A stretch of 64,000 bases of DNA from contig RWJK01001378.1 of NCBI GenBank assembly GCA_004335835.1, positions 1-64,000 on the forward strand. The letters run 5' to 3'. The notes beneath the pieces are model-generated. The model made no database searches and was not told the DNA's origin. It worked only from the letters and a program-made list of their open reading frames with translations. Origin of the DNA: Scenedesmus sp. ARA3. Its lineage: Eukaryota; Chlorophyta; Chlorophyceae; Sphaeropleales; Scenedesmaceae. Position 1 is the stretch's first letter; each line of letters begins with the position of its first letter. Position numbers and translations under genes: made by a program. Below are positions 52,256 to 63,990 of this stretch, piece after piece.

Positions 52256-53199
52256 TGCCGCAGCTGCTGCTGCAGCCTGGGTCAGGGATGCTCACCGGCA
52301 GCAGCAGCATCAGCAGCTGCGGCACCACGCTGCAAGCGCCTGTCACTGCCTGCAGCAGCGGCAACATCTCTGGAAGCAGCTGCATCTTGCTGATGCCATC
52401 TGGGAGCGACAGCTACAGCCAGCAGCAGCAGCAGCAGCAGCCAGGGGCAGGCTACAGCAATGTCTTGAGCGTCTGCCATCCTGGATCTGCTAGCATGCCC
52501 CTGCAAGGCCAGTACACAGATGGCCTCAACCAGCAGCAGCAGGTGTTGGGTGCGACTGCAACATGGCCACAGCAGCAGCAGGGTGTGGCGCCAGGCAGCT
52601 TTGTAGGATCCGATCAGGTTGTGGTGGGCAGCATGGGGCAGACGCTCCTGCACGTGAGCACGCAGCCGCAGCTGCAGATGATCAATGCGATGCCTGCTGC
52701 TGCCGCTTGGGCGCCGTCTGCGGCATCTGCTGATCAGTGCAGCGCTGCAATGGGAAGCCCTCTGGCTGCTGCGGCAGCAGCAGCAGCAGGGCCCTTGCAG
52801 CAGCAGGCGCAGATAATCAGCTGGCCAGGATCTGCTGCTGTCACCTCGTCCCCCTGTGTGGGTGTCAGCGCTGCGATCGGAACCTTGGACGGCCAGATCA
52901 TGCAGCAGCAGCAGCAGCCGGCGGCCGGCCAGCAGCTGCAGCTGCTGCTGCAGCATGATGCTGCATGGCCTGGCACTGTGATGCTGGGGCAGCAGCGGGC
53001 TGTGCTGGTCCCTCTGTCAATGGTGAGCGGCGGCTGTGCTCCGGCTGCTCTTGGTGGCATGACCGGATCGGCTACTGTTGCGCTGCAGCAGCAGGGTATG
53101 CCGCAGCAGCAGGCGCTGCTGGTGCCGCTGACAATAGCTGGGGCTGCGGCGCCGGGGGCTGGGATGACCAACCTGGTGTTGCCGCAGTGGGCGGTGTGA
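49903..53199 (+). CDS. Plant-type tandem CCCH zinc finger protein (RR-TZF family)
   Basis: Exons: 49903-49976, 50106-50124, 50476-50526, 50873-50935, 51228-51279, 51509-51530, 51870-53199; all phases match, 536 residues. RR-TZF proteins bind AU-rich mRNA and control decay and translation in cytoplasmic granules. The N-terminal half has the full family signature. It begins FKLFYYKVLPC, then SHDWQHCPYTHPNDKARRR (the RR region). Finger 1 is C-x8-C-x5-C-x3-H (CPAMLQNGTCPKGVNCNLAH). The linker is EYHLHPDRYKTKM. Finger 2 is C-x5-C-x4-C-x3-H (CREGSRCSRIFCFFAH), followed by SQDELR. Exon 2 (19 nt, VLPCTK) and exon 6 (22 nt, YHLHPD) are microexons found by family logic and phase. The C-terminal 400 residues are Gln/Ala/Ser-rich, with a duplicated LAGAAWRTSLEQQQQ. 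TGTAA at 53259-53263 is the probable poly(A) signal. Confidence 0.92.
52138..52232 (+). repeat. In-frame 45-bp tandem duplication in the RR-TZF tail
   Basis: LAGAAWRTSLEQQQQ occurs twice in succession, identical apart from the length of the CAG run that follows. Confidence 0.95.
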
Positions 53200-53258
53200 T
53201 CAGATCAGGAAGATGTGATCAGATCAGTCTGCGGCAGCAGCAACAGCGATGGTGGTGA

Positions 53259-53263
53259 TGTAA
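53259..53263 (+). terminator. TGTAA poly(A) signal of the RR-TZF gene
   Basis: TGTAA 60 bases after the stop at 53199; another lies at 53364-53368. Confidence 0.5.
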
Positions 53264-55113
53264 GGATGGGCTAAGCACTGTGTCTTGACGCGCCCAGCTG
53301 ATGCATGTGCAGCATGGCGGACCACAGCAGATGTGTTGCGGCGCTACGTTAGTGCGTGTCTGATGTAAGCACGCTTTCTGGGTTGTCCTCTGGCGTGTTA
53401 GTTGCTGCGAGGATGTGGTGCAAGGGCAGCCAGCAGCTGCATGTTGACTCACTGTTCAGTAGCTACTACACTGCTATAATGCGGTCAGCATGCTGACTGT
53501 AGGGTTTGTTGGGTGGTGTGGTAGTGGCGTTGCTGGTGGCGTAGCATAGCATGTAGTGTAGTAGGCTTAACTGATGAGACTCAACACACGCAGCAGACAA
53601 GTTCACACATCAGCAACATTGTGCTGTTTTGTGCTGCCTCTTTGGCACTTGGCATACGGCCTTGCCAATGCAGAGTTTGTTTGTTTGTCTCTTCCCTTAT
53701 TGTTTCAGGGCTGTGCTGCCACCTTCTGTTTTGTGGCTGTCCCTACCGTCCCTGGCACGGCTGCACTAGCAAGCCTGCAGTGTGCTGTGGCAAACGGGTG
53801 CTGGAGTTCAGCGGGCCGCGGTTTACAGTGCTTACGCAGCGGTTTACGGTGCTTATTCAGCCTGCTTTCTGGCATGCAGGCTTTGGGTTTCAGGGACATA
53901 GCATGGCCAACAACACAGCCGTGAACTTGACAACTGGTCTCCGGTGTATCTGGCGTTTACTTTACCATGCAAGGGTCGGAAGTCTTGACAAGAGCACAGC
54001 CTAGTATTGCAGCAGCAAGCAGGAGGAATCAGCTTATAAGGCTGCCCATTCCTGCGGATACCCTGTCAACAGATGGCTGTGTGTGCTGCTGTTTTGCTGT
54101 GCTGTGTATCATGCAGCATGCTGTGCTGTTCTGCGCTTCAACCTGCGGCCACCGTGGCATGCAAATGACATATGCAATGTGTGAGCCGGGTGTGTGGGGC
54201 GCGGCAGTCAGCCAGAACTCGGCATCAGGGCTTAATCCGTTGCCGTGTCTCGTGACTCAAACACACACGATAGTTGGAATGCTGTCAGCTGCAACATGCT
54301 GCAGCCTGGTTTGGGTTGTGTGTGCTGTGGATCTGCTGTGGTAGGTGATATACAGCAGGGCTCAGGTATATTAAAGTTGACAGCAGTTGCCTGCGCAGCA
54401 CCTCTGCACCTCATCATGCTGCTGCTGCTGGAAGCTGCTGCAAGTCGCAACAACAAATGCGCTTCTATTGCCTCGAAGCTTTTGTGTGTTGCTGACATGC
54501 GATATGCTGAGCGCCGCTAGGACTTGACCTAGATGAGTCTAATATATGGCAGCTTTGCATGGCTTACAAATGACAAGCTTGGCCTTTATCATTAGGCCCA
54601 ATGCTGCATTGTCAGCAGGCCTTGTTTGAGGGTTGCAGTGTGTTGGTTGCAAAGGAACACACATCTGCAGTCGCCGCCAAACAGTGGTACACCATTTATC
54701 AATGCGCCACTATCATGGCCGTTGCATCATGACAGCGGCAGTGAAGCGCGTGTGCTATGATATATGACACGCTGGTGTGCGAGAGGGCTGGCGCTGCTGC
54801 TGTTAGCTGCAGCTGACTCGGCTGCGTTGTTTTGTCAACGGAGTTGGGTGCATGCTACTGGTCCCCTGAGGCCCCTCAAGGCACCGCACACAGCGTTGTT
54901 GCCAGGCACCTGCAGCATAATCAGACCTTTTCCTGTGTGATCGGCCTGCTGTTATTTGCCGCATACAGCATTGTTGCTAGGGTGTTCCTTGTGCACCGCG
55001 CTCCTGCTGCATCGTGAGAAATTTTTGTGTGTGATGGGCGTGCAGTGAGCAGCAGCAGCCCTGGGGGTGGCTCCTGGCGGGTGTGCAGGAGCTCCCGAGG
55101 TGGTGCATCGTGC

Positions 55114-55170
55114 TGCAGGTCCATCTGCAAGGGGGCAATGCTGCAGGTTCATCTGCAAGGGGGCAGTGCA
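55114..55170 (+). repeat. ~25-bp tandem duplication
   Basis: GCTGCAGGTCCATCTGCAAG with GGGGCAAT is followed by GCTGCAGGTTCATCTGCAAG with GGGGCAGT. Confidence 0.85.
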
Positions 55171-55237
55171 GGGCAGTCCTGTCTGGCTGCAGGGCATGCC
55201 GCAGCTGCACTACACAGCGCGCGGTGCAGATGGCCCT

Positions 55238-55283
55238 AGACCTGCCTTAGATATGCCCTAGATATGCCCTAAATATGCCTTGC
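55238..55283 (+). repeat. 11-12-bp minisatellite
   Basis: ATATGCCCTAG-type units repeat three to four times (TTAGATATGCCC, TAGATATGCCC, TAAATATGCC). Confidence 0.85.
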
Positions 55284-55439
55284 TGAATGAGGCGGTTGCT
55301 TGACATAGTATAGGGACTTTCCACAGTTGCGTGTGTGCCTTTGTTTAGTGCTGCATTGCTGTGCTGCACCTGCCGCGCGAGGTTGCTGTTGCAGCACCAA
55401 TGCATGGTACTGATGCATGGTCCTGATGCATGTGTTTCA

Positions 55440-55512
55440 TGCAGCACCATGCAGCATCATGCTACATCGTGCCGCACCATGCTGCGCCATGCTGCGCCAT
55501 GCTGCACCATGC
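55440..55512 (+). repeat. 10-bp minisatellite (CATGCTGCRC)
   Basis: CATGCTGCGC/CATGCTGCAC units repeat, perfect in the centre and decayed at the edges. Confidence 0.85.
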
Positions 55513-56841
55513 GCATCATATGCTGCAATGTGGGATTGAAGGCTGCTGGCTGGAGGAGCTGCCACGCTTGTAAGAACAGGTTGGGTGTGGCGGTGGTTCA
55601 AGGGTGCTATTGCATGCCCATGTGTGTGTCTTTGATGATTGCTGCAAGTCATTCTGGGCAGATGAGCGTGTCATTGTGCCTGCCAGGCGGCTGCAGCTTC
55701 CGCTGTGTGCAGCAGCTCACACAAAGCACTGCAGCATACACCGTCTGAGCTGGCTTGCACCGTTTTGAGCTGGCACTTTTGCAGGCTCATTGCTGGAGTG
55801 TTGTCCGGCGGTTTGCGTCTTTATGGCGGTGTGCTGCATCGCATACAGCCACATGACTTTCAAAGCATTGGATTCTGTGAGCATGCTGATCCTGCAAACG
55901 GTCGGCCGTGAGCGTTATGCGACTGGTATCACTCAGTGTGCAGGGCGCCACCAGTGTGTGTCGATGAAACCGAAGATTGGGTAAGCACACATTCATGCGG
56001 CCGCGTGTGTGTTTGTGTGGAAGTTTGTTTGTGTGTGGAAGCTGCACCTGGCTGGCTGTTTGATCAGTCACGCAGATCGGCGTTGATGATAATGCTCCAC
56101 TTTTATCAGCATTTTGACATGCTGCTCAGTCAGCAAGTGTGGCCGCTGACTGCGCACACGTTGAGCGGCCGCTGCTGCTGCTGCTGCTGTTGATTGCTGC
56201 TGCAGGCTGCAAGTGTCCGTTCCCCGCTGTTGTTGCTGACTCAGCAGCAGATTGCGCTTTATTTGGGCTCAGCAATGTGGTGCTGCCGAGTTGACCGATG
56301 TTATGTTTGGCACCAGGCTGTGATTGGTCAGTTCGGCAGTTGCATTTTTACTATGCAGGTTCATAGCATGTTCTGTTTGACGACTTACGGCATCCTAGCA
56401 ACACAGCAGAATGTGTGGCCAGCAAACCGATCGATGTTTGCACACGTTGATGGCCTGCAGTCGTGCTATGCGCGACACATTGCATGCCAGATTACCCGAT
56501 GTACTTGCGGCAGACAGCACTGCTTGACCAGATTCTGTTTTGACATCACAACGCATGTTGCAGCCAATGTAATGGAGTGGGTGGCATCGCGCATGGCAAT
56601 GCCTGTGTTGATTGAACACCGTGATTCTTGCAGTGGATGCTGCTGTGCACACATGCATGGATCAGCAGGTTTGCTGCAGCGCTGCAAGGTGTTTGGAAAC
56701 GTAGCACTGCAATGCTGTGTGTGTCTGTGTGCTCACTTGTGGACGCTGATGTGGCTGAGTGTGTTGCAGAGGTTTGCATGCCGGCAATTATTGTTGCGCA
56801 TCACAAAAAGGGGTTGACCCTGGCGTGCTGCTGCTAGCAGC

Positions 56842-56873
<32 letters not shown>

Positions 56874-57946
56874 TGCTGGCAGTTGCTACGCACGGTGTGT
56901 GGCAGTTTGGCCAATGTCGGTGCTGCTTCAAGGCACGCTGTACTGGCACGCCTTGATTGCATGCCAAAGCAGCCAGCATTGCTGCAAAAAACACAGCGAC
57001 ATCCTCCTAGTCCAGCAGTTTCGTGTGTCCTCCACAAATAGATGGGTTGGTGCTTGGCCGTGCTCTGTGATTCTATTGAGCCGCACTGCTGTTGGTTTGG
57101 CGACTGTCGATGCCGCACGCAATGCCCTGATCACAAACGACATGGCACGAGTGGGTCGAGGCAGGTGGTGATGCAGCCGGCTCTGGGCATGCATCAGGTC
57201 TGCCGGCCGTCATCTGATGGAGCTTTCCATGTTGGTGGTGTTACGTGCAACGCATGGTTTGGTTGGTTTTACTGATTATGTCGTGTGCAATGTTGAAGGT
57301 GTGCGCAGCCGCCGGTTCTGATGTGACTCTCGATCCCGGTATGCTGTGCCACAATGGAATCGTGTCCGCTCAGCTGCAACAGCAGAATATGTTGCGAAGT
57401 TTACGCGGCAACGCATGCGCGACTGCGACCTGCATGCAGCTTTGAAGTGGCAGTGTTCCGACTTTTTCCGACTTTTTCAAACAGATGCACGTGGCGTCTC
57501 GCACTGACAGCCGCCGGCGGGTCGCTGCCCATGCAGGTTGACGGCACTGCCTGGCTGGTCCTGCGCGGTGACGTCGGGTATGATTCCGCGGAAGGAAATG
57601 TTTCACAGGGGCTCAATGCTGGGCCCAGCACTGCCGCCATGGTCTGCATTTGCTGTCATGTTTGTGTAACTGTGAAACTGTTGTCTGCGGAACGGTCCAC
57701 CCGACGGCATGGACTTGCTCGCGGCACCACTCAATGGCAGGTGCCGGTCGACTAGTGTCGGTTGAACCGGCTCGCTGCCTGTACTGGCGTACAACATGGG
57801 CCATGCAGCCGCTGCATCTAGCCGATGCGGCATCTAGCCGCTAGCTATTACTAGTTAGTAACTAGTAGGCGGCCAGATGGGCTGCGCATGCCATGCAGCA
57901 CGGCTTGGCCAGCTGCAGAGGCTTCCTCATCAGATTAGTAACCCTT

Positions 57947-57962
57947 GTGACAGCGCTGTCAC
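57947..57962. repeat. Perfect 16-bp palindrome
   Basis: GTGACAGCGCTGTCAC is self-complementary and is followed by a partial repeat AGCGCTGCT. Nearby 57836-57870 holds ACTAGT motifs in an AT-rich near-palindrome. Confidence 0.9.
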
Positions 57963-58813
57963 AGCGCTGCTAGCACAGTTGGCCCGCAAGGGGCTTGTCA
58001 TCGCCTGGCGGCGCAAATGGAATGCACCTGAGATTGTTCAGGGGTGGGTCACCAATGTAGCATATTGCCTGGCCTAGCAGCAGCTGCGTGACAGTCTCTG
58101 AGAGATCTTCAGATGTTGGCGCCAACAGCCATATGGCTGGCCCCTTCACTCACTGAGAAAGAGAGGCTGAGTCAGTCAGAATGTCCTGAAGACCTGCCAA
58201 GGCCAGATACAACCCAGTGAGTCTGCAGGTGATTGCAGATGCTGCACTGAGGCAGGAGTGATCGGCCGGTACTCTTCAGCGCATGAACACGAGCACGGCT
58301 TGCTCTATGAACTTCGAGCTGTAGCACAGTCACTCTTGATTAGATTCGTGCCAGGCACCATGCACGCCCACTTTCGGTTGCCTGTGTTACCTAACACATG
58401 CTTTTGAAGTTCAGCTCCCCGCTGCTGTCTGCGATTGTCGGCAACGGCGATATGAATCACCCCGGTTGACGCACCCAAGCCCTGGCAAGGGCTTCAAGTA
58501 ATGTTGCAGCGGACCTTTTGGCGCAACTCGATTGACAACAGGCAATCCAACTGTCAGTTACGAGGATATAATCAACGCCGCCGCTGAGTGGATCATGCCG
58601 TGTTGGCACCCGGGCAGCTGAGCTTCACTCAAGGACCACACCCTGCCAGCATAGTCACCCAACTACAGTATCTACGATGCCTGCTTCACGATTGGACGAT
58701 ATACCATTAAGTGTACAGCTACAGTTGCGGGGAGGCAGCAGCAGGGTTTCGAGGAGGCTGTGCTGTGGTTCTACTGCTGCGTTTGCTGCTACTGTTGCTG
58801 TTGCAACAGCAGC

Positions 58814-60065
58814 ATGCGCGAGCACGTGGCTCAGAGCTTCTGGCAGCAGCACTATGGAGCTCATGTATCGCAGCTGGACACGTGGTTCTTTACAACCTAC
58901 ATGTGCCTCATCGCTGGTGAGCTGCTGCTGCTGCTGCTGCTGCTGCTTCGCAGTGACGAAAAAGGCCGTGGTGCCGAAGCACCTGGTCGAACAGCTCATC
59001 ATGACAGCAGCGATAGCCTGCTGCATGGCGCCGCTGCTGCTGAAGCACTTCCGCAGGTGAGAGGCACATGGCTGCTGCTGCTGCTGCTGCATCCAACTGA
59101 GCCTGCCCAGTACGGTTGTGTAACGGCAGATTCTTGTGCGGTTGCATACAATGCAGTAGCCAGCACAGCAGCAGGGAACTGGCAGCATCGAAGTCAAAAC
59201 CCTGTTACTGAACATGTCACTTCTGGGTCGGATTATCTCATCACGGGTTGGTCTACCAGCGCTGGCGCACGCAGCTGGTGTTCACCTTTCACATCGCAAT
59301 GACCAGCCTGCGGGCAGCAATGGTCTACGCTATGGCCAGCGAGCATGCGGTGCATTGGCGCGCCAGCCACGTCACCGGCGGGCAAAACAGCGACACACCG
59401 CTCATGTTGTTCCTGGTGTCGATGCTGGGCAGCGGTGAGTGACGATGATTGATCCGCAACTTTGAGGTGCTGGGGCTGCAGCAGCGCTCACGGCGGTGTG
59501 CTGCAGCTGCCCGTGCATGCATCCCCACACTGCAAGATGTTGCGAACCGTGCTCCAGGTTACCCTGCATTCCTTGCAAACGTTAATCTGCTGCTGTTCTC
59601 TGCTTGATTGCTGCTTGGCCCACTTGTCTGCCTGCCCTTGCCCAAATGTGGCCGCCCCCTCCTTCCACAGGCGGCCTGATCCGCAACTTTGAGGTGCTGG
59701 GGCTGCAGCAGCGCTCACAGCTGCACCTGCTGGTCACACTGTACTTTGTGGAGGTACAGGTGAGTGATTTGTACTGCCGTACTGTACTGCTATACTGTAC
59801 TGCTGCACTGCACTGCTGTGCACCTGCTGGTTACACTGTACTTTGTGGCAGTACATGTAGGTCAGTGTTGTACTGCTGTACTGCCGTACTGTACTGCTGT
59901 ACTGTACTGCTGTTGCTGTTTGTGTGATTGCACCTGCAAACCGCCTTGCATGACAAATGCAAGGAGCTCAAGCAGATGTGCAGTCTGGTTGCAGCTGATG
60001 GGGTGGCACAAAATCACTGCTGCTGTCTCGGCGTACTGTGCGCGCTGCCGGCAAAGCTTACAACC

Positions 60066-60102
<37 letters not shown>

Positions 60103-60224
60103 CTGCCGCTGCTGCTGCTGCTGCTGCTGCTCTTCCACATGCAGCTGTGGTCGAGCCTGCCTGGCTTGCGGCTGGCTTACACATGCTCACTGCCGGCAGA
60201 GCTCACAACCCCTGCTGCTTCTGC

Positions 60225-60263
<39 letters not shown>

Positions 60264-61242
60264 GCACATGCAGCTGTGGTCAAGCCTGCCGAGCTTCTGG
60301 CTGGCTTACACATGCGCATTGCTGGCAGAACTTACAACCACTGCTGCTGTGCTGCTGCCGCCGCCCCCGCTTTGCATTGACAAATCAGCTGTGGTCGAGC
60401 CTGCGTGGCTTCCGGCTGGCGCACGCGTACAACTTCTTTTACACGGTGCACGAGGTGTACGATGCTGCCTCTGCGCTGATGAGTGCGCTGGTCGAGGGGC
60501 TGGTGCCGCTGCCGGCAACGGGCCAGGCCGTCTGCAGGTGGGCTGGGTGATGGGCGTTGCAGCAGCGACACGTACAATGCTATAATGCAGCTTGCTGTGC
60601 TGCTGTAATGAGTGCGCTGGTCGAGGGGCTGGTGCCGCTGCCAGCAACAGGCCAGGCTGTCTGCAGGCGAGGCCACTGCAGCAGCCACCATGGACGGTGT
60701 GTTCCGCGTGGAGAGGCGGGTGCCGCTGCTGCTGCGCGGCAAGCAGTCTGCAGGCGGGCCACAACACTAGCAAGACACGCACAGTTCGTACAGATGCAGA
60801 AGCAAAAGCAGACTTTGTCTTGCTCTGCGCTGCCTTGATGCATCTTGTAGATGCCTTTTCAGACTCAAGCATTGCTGTAATCGGCACATGTTCGTCGGTG
60901 TTGGTGTGTGCCGTGATGCAGCGCCTGCCCTGGCATCATCGCGTACGTCACGGTGCTGCTGTTTGCTGGAGCAGTGCTGCCGCAGTACGCAGCCTGGCGC
61001 ATGGAGACAACAGCCCTGCGCAGGTACACACAGCGGCAGCGGCTGGCAGCAGCAGCAGCAGCAGCAGCTGTTGCAAGCACTGCCAGCCAGGGAGTTGTTT
61101 CAGGGGCAAGCAGCAGCAACGAGGCAGCCCTTGTGATGCGGCTTCAGCAGATTAATGGAGAGGCCACCACAACAGCAGCAGCAGCAAATGTGGCGCAGCA
61201 TCTCCCTACGGGCGATGTCGCGCCTGGTGCAGCTCTCACATC

Positions 61243-61278
<36 letters not shown>

Positions 61279-61564
61279 GTACGCTGGTCTGCTGGCGGCG
61301 CTGCCGCGCTGCTCGCCTGCCGCGCAGCAGCAGGTGCTGCAGCAGCTGCAGCGCGACGCGTGCAGCAGCCACCCCCTGACTCACTGGGTGCTGCACATGA
61401 CGGTGCTGCTGCTGTCGCTGCTGCTGTGCTGGCAGGGATCTGCTGCTGTGGCATACCTGCTGCTTCCTCGGGTGCTGTCTGCGCAGCAGCTGAATGCGTG
61501 GTGCCCAAACCGGCCGGTAGTGCCTTTTGTGAGTGCTGGCATTGTATATGACAGTGAGTTTTAG
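58814..61564 (+). CDS. Multi-pass membrane protein of unknown family
   Basis: Exons proposed: 58814-58916, 58954-59056, 59260-59434, 59671-59759, 60389-60537, 60922-61564. Joins 1-2 and 3-4-5-6 are in phase. The join from 59056 (phase 2) to 59260 (phase 0) is not, so a small exon, a different border or a base error is missing. Hydrophobic helices are visible in WFFTTYMCLIA, LIMTAAIACCMAPLLL, LVFTFHIAMTSLRAAMVYAM, PLMLFLVSMLG, LHLLVTLYFVEV, IIAYVTVLLFAGAVL and VLLLSLLLCWQG. Soluble parts include GGLIRNFEVLGLQQRS and a polyQ block before the last helix. I do not recognise the family. The start is uncertain: the frame is open back to 58655 without an ATG, so earlier exons are possible. Introns 3-6 contain decayed copies of exon 4 and exon 5 borders. 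Confidence 0.6.
59447..59717 (+). repeat. Two copies of the membrane-protein exon 4 head
   Basis: LIRNFEVLGLQQRS (functional acceptor 59670) is preceded by a near-identical 43-base copy at 59449-59491, only 15 bases after the exon 3 donor, period 226 bp. The acceptor AG is absent from the copy. Confidence 0.9.
59715..59866 (+). repeat. Two copies of the membrane-protein exon 4 tail
   Basis: CACCTGCTGGTCACACTGTA through the 59759 junction recurs at about 59821-59860, period 101 bp. The copy reads HLLVTLYFVAV and ends TAGGTCAG, keeping GT. Confidence 0.88.
60030..60440 (+). repeat. Array of membrane-protein exon 5 head (2 clear copies, 1 remnant, 1 functional)
   Basis: LWSSL.G.RLA(Y/H) starts at 60145, 60274 and functionally at 60389 (periods 129, 115). 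Each clear copy is followed by CTGCCGGCAGAGCTCACAACC-like sequence and a CTG array. A remnant of that trailing block lies at 60040-60065. All three keep a CAG acceptor. Confidence 0.92.
60465..60680 (+). repeat. Two copies of the membrane-protein exon 5 tail
   Basis: MSALVEGLVPLPATGQAVC (junction 60537) recurs with a perfect amino-acid match to a junction equivalent at 60666, period 129 bp. The donor GT has become GC (CAGGCGAG) in the copy. Confidence 0.92.
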
Positions 61565-62137
61565 GGTGCGGGTGTAGGTACACGATGCGGGTGTTGTCAT
61601 ATATATCTTGTATTGCTTGTGTTTGATGTGATACCAGGCGCTAACCATGCAGATCAGGCTGCTGCATAAGGTTGTCAGTCGGTCTTTTGATGCCTTTGAA
61701 CGCATCACTTGATGTGCAGCTGCTGCACTGCAAACAGCTTGTTGCTCTGAAGTGGCTGATGCGGATGCCAACTTTGTTGATGCGAACTTGAATGCGTCTG
61801 TGATGTGCTGTGATGTGTGCCCATAGCTGCGCACTGCTGATGTCATCGCTCCAGTGCGCTGCAAGCAGCACTAAATTGAATACGTATGTGATGTGCTGTG
61901 ATATGTGCCCACCTTTCGGTTATGTTGGCAATTTGCGCGTCAAAGAGCTGCAAGCAGCACCCATTGCTGTGGCGTGTTGGCTGTTTCTGCTGTCCTGATT
62001 GCAGGCGCCGTGGGCCTTCTTCAACGCCTGTCAGAGAGGCGCAGAGCTCCTGCGCCAGTGGAACATCAACTAAAGACACTGTTGATATTGATATGTGTGA
62101 TTTGGATGGCGGCAGTGGTGTGCAGTACTGCTGAGTG

Positions 62138-62411
62138 CTGCGCCAGTGGCGGTGCAACACCAGCCATGGTTTGGTCGATGTAGCACAGAGTGAGACTGAT
62201 GAGTACATGCATGATTTCTTGTGAGTGAAGTCATCAGTGCATTGCTTCTAGTCAGGGCATGTGGCAGGCTGACTGCTGCAAGCTGCGCCAGTGACGGCGC
62301 AACACCTGTGTTGATTGTTTGTAGTCGCATGCAGTGAGTGCTGAGTACGTGATGCGTACGTGCTTAATTCTTCGACGCAAGACGTCAGAGCATGTGGCAG
62401 GCTGACTGCGC
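62138..62411 (+). repeat. Two interleaved tandem repeats
   Basis: TGCGCCAGTGGCGGTGCAAC (62138) recurs as TGCGCCAGTGACGGCGCAAC (62284). GCATGTGGCAGGCTGACTGC (62257) recurs at 62390. GTCGCATGCAGTGAG occurs at about 62327 and 62507. Confidence 0.85.
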
Positions 62412-62982
62412 CAGGCGCAGCGCAGCAGCTTGAAAATCTGTGTCACATGCAGTCTAGGCTGATGTGAGGTGCCATGTCAGGCCTAAAAGTGTTGGTTGTT
62501 CCTGGTCGCATGCAGTGAGCACATGTGGCGGTCGATTGGGCATTGCTGGGTTCAGGCTGCTGAGTTGAGCATGGTAATGCTTGCAGCACCAGAAAAACAG
62601 GCACTAAAGCTGGCAGCAGCAGCAGAGATGAATGTACATCTACAGAGCTATGGAGCAGGACACCCGTTATCTTACGATTCATAAGTAATGAATGCGTGAT
62701 GGCTGGCTTCATATTGTCCCTTCACATGTACTTGAATGGGGCTGATGGCGTTGTATGCTATGCCTTGATTGGTTGTTTGATGGTGATGGTGCACTTGTGT
62801 GAAGCTTGCATGACATGCAGTGCAGTGCAGACAGTCACTTGCAGCTGTGGCCCTAATGCGCGCTTTTGGAATGCATCGAAGTTGCCAGCATGTCGTTGGG
62901 AGCATGTACCGCTAAGTTTGGCTGCAACAATGGCAGCGTCAGCTGTGTGTGGGGCTGCATGCAGGCACTGTGGCCGTGCTGC

Positions 62983-63146
62983 CTCATGTGTTGGAGTTGC
63001 AGGGCCTGCTTGCAGGCACTGTGGCTGTTAACATGGAGTTTGCAGAGTTTTTGCTGTGCTGGCTCATGTGTTGGAGTTGCAGGGCCTGCTTGCAGCAAGA
63101 TGGCTGTGCTGGCTCATGTGTTGGAGTTGCAGGGCCTGCTTGCAGC
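62983..63146 (+). repeat. Three copies of a 33-bp unit
   Basis: CTCATGTGTTGGAGTTGCAG followed by GGCCTGCTTGCAG is perfect at 62983, 63063 and 63113. Confidence 0.95.
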
Positions 63147-63802
63147 AAGCAGCGCAGCAAAAGACCGAAGGCTAGGCCGAGATGTCCTTGAGCGCGATGT
63201 CCTTGAGGCCTATTTCTTGAATGAATGAAGTGTACCGAGGAAGCATGCCTGCAGGAAGCAGTTATGTACCCCATCTGTCATGCCAGCGCTGATTGAAACG
63301 CGGGTGCTTGCGCCACGTCAGCGATTATAGCTGCTTGAATATCTGGACAAGCAGCTTTTGGCTGCAGGAAGTTAGGCTGCAGGAAGTACACAGCGGTGCC
63401 TACAGACTACACTCCGCGCGCAGTGCATTGGCGGGAAACAGCCCCACGAGCAGCAGCATTGTTTCACCAGCATAGGCGACAACTCGCTATCACAGTCGCG
63501 GCAGGTTGTCCACGCCGTTTCTAAACCTTGAAGGAAAGGCTTGAAGCACATCAAAGTGAGCGCGAGGAACACGAGGCTGCCCGGTGTTCCGTAAACACTC
63601 TCGCTGTCGGTGCAGCTGTGTCACAACAGGCTGCATCCTGCTGACAGGCTGCATGCAAGGTGGCACCCTGTTTCCCGCCATTATGTTGTGTGATTGCCTG
63701 CTTGCCAGGGCAGGCTGCCACAACACATTGCACAGGAGCCAGTGGCCAAATTCCTGTCGGTGCTTGGCATGTCTTGCTGGTGGCGGCAGTGCTAGGTCTC
63801 CG

Positions 63803-63873
63803 GCATTCAGGCTCGCCTGATTGCTGTGTATGATCAGCCAGTAGGATGTCGCTTCCCCAGGCAACAAAAACCT
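63803..63873 (-). repeat. Dispersed repeat, copy B
   Basis: Reverse-complement partner of 8581-8655; see that entry. Confidence 0.5.
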
Positions 63874-63970
63874 TCCCTGTCGTCGGTGCTTGCGGATCTG
63901 CGGATGAGGCCACTGCTGTTGACCTGAGGTACCGCTGATATCAGCGATCATCCTCAGGAAGCATCCGATG

Positions 63971-63990
63971 ATACAATACAATACAATACA
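63971..63990 (+). repeat. (ATACA)4 microsatellite
   Basis: Four perfect ATACA units near the window end. Confidence 0.95.

Larger units (their letters stand above)
53264..58813. other. Long intergenic region, 5.5 kb
   Basis: I find no gene here. Open frames on both strands are short, Cys/Leu-rich and lack splice-consistent extensions. The content is short decayed repeats (listed), a perfect 16-bp palindrome at 57947-57962, and CTG runs at about 56169-56190 and 56842-56878. Upstream exons of the membrane-protein gene may lie at 58080-58650 but I could not identify any. Noncoding RNA or old transposon sequence cannot be excluded. Confidence 0.4.

Noticed and set aside
59928..59990. Possible exon reading LHDKCKELKQMCS in the membrane-protein gene
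   Set aside because: No AG acceptor before it and no good GT donor after it; exon 4 joins exon 5 at 60389 in phase without it.
63490..63981. 163-codon minus-strand ORF at the window end
   Set aside because: No ATG-supported start or splice context, and it overlaps a dispersed repeat.
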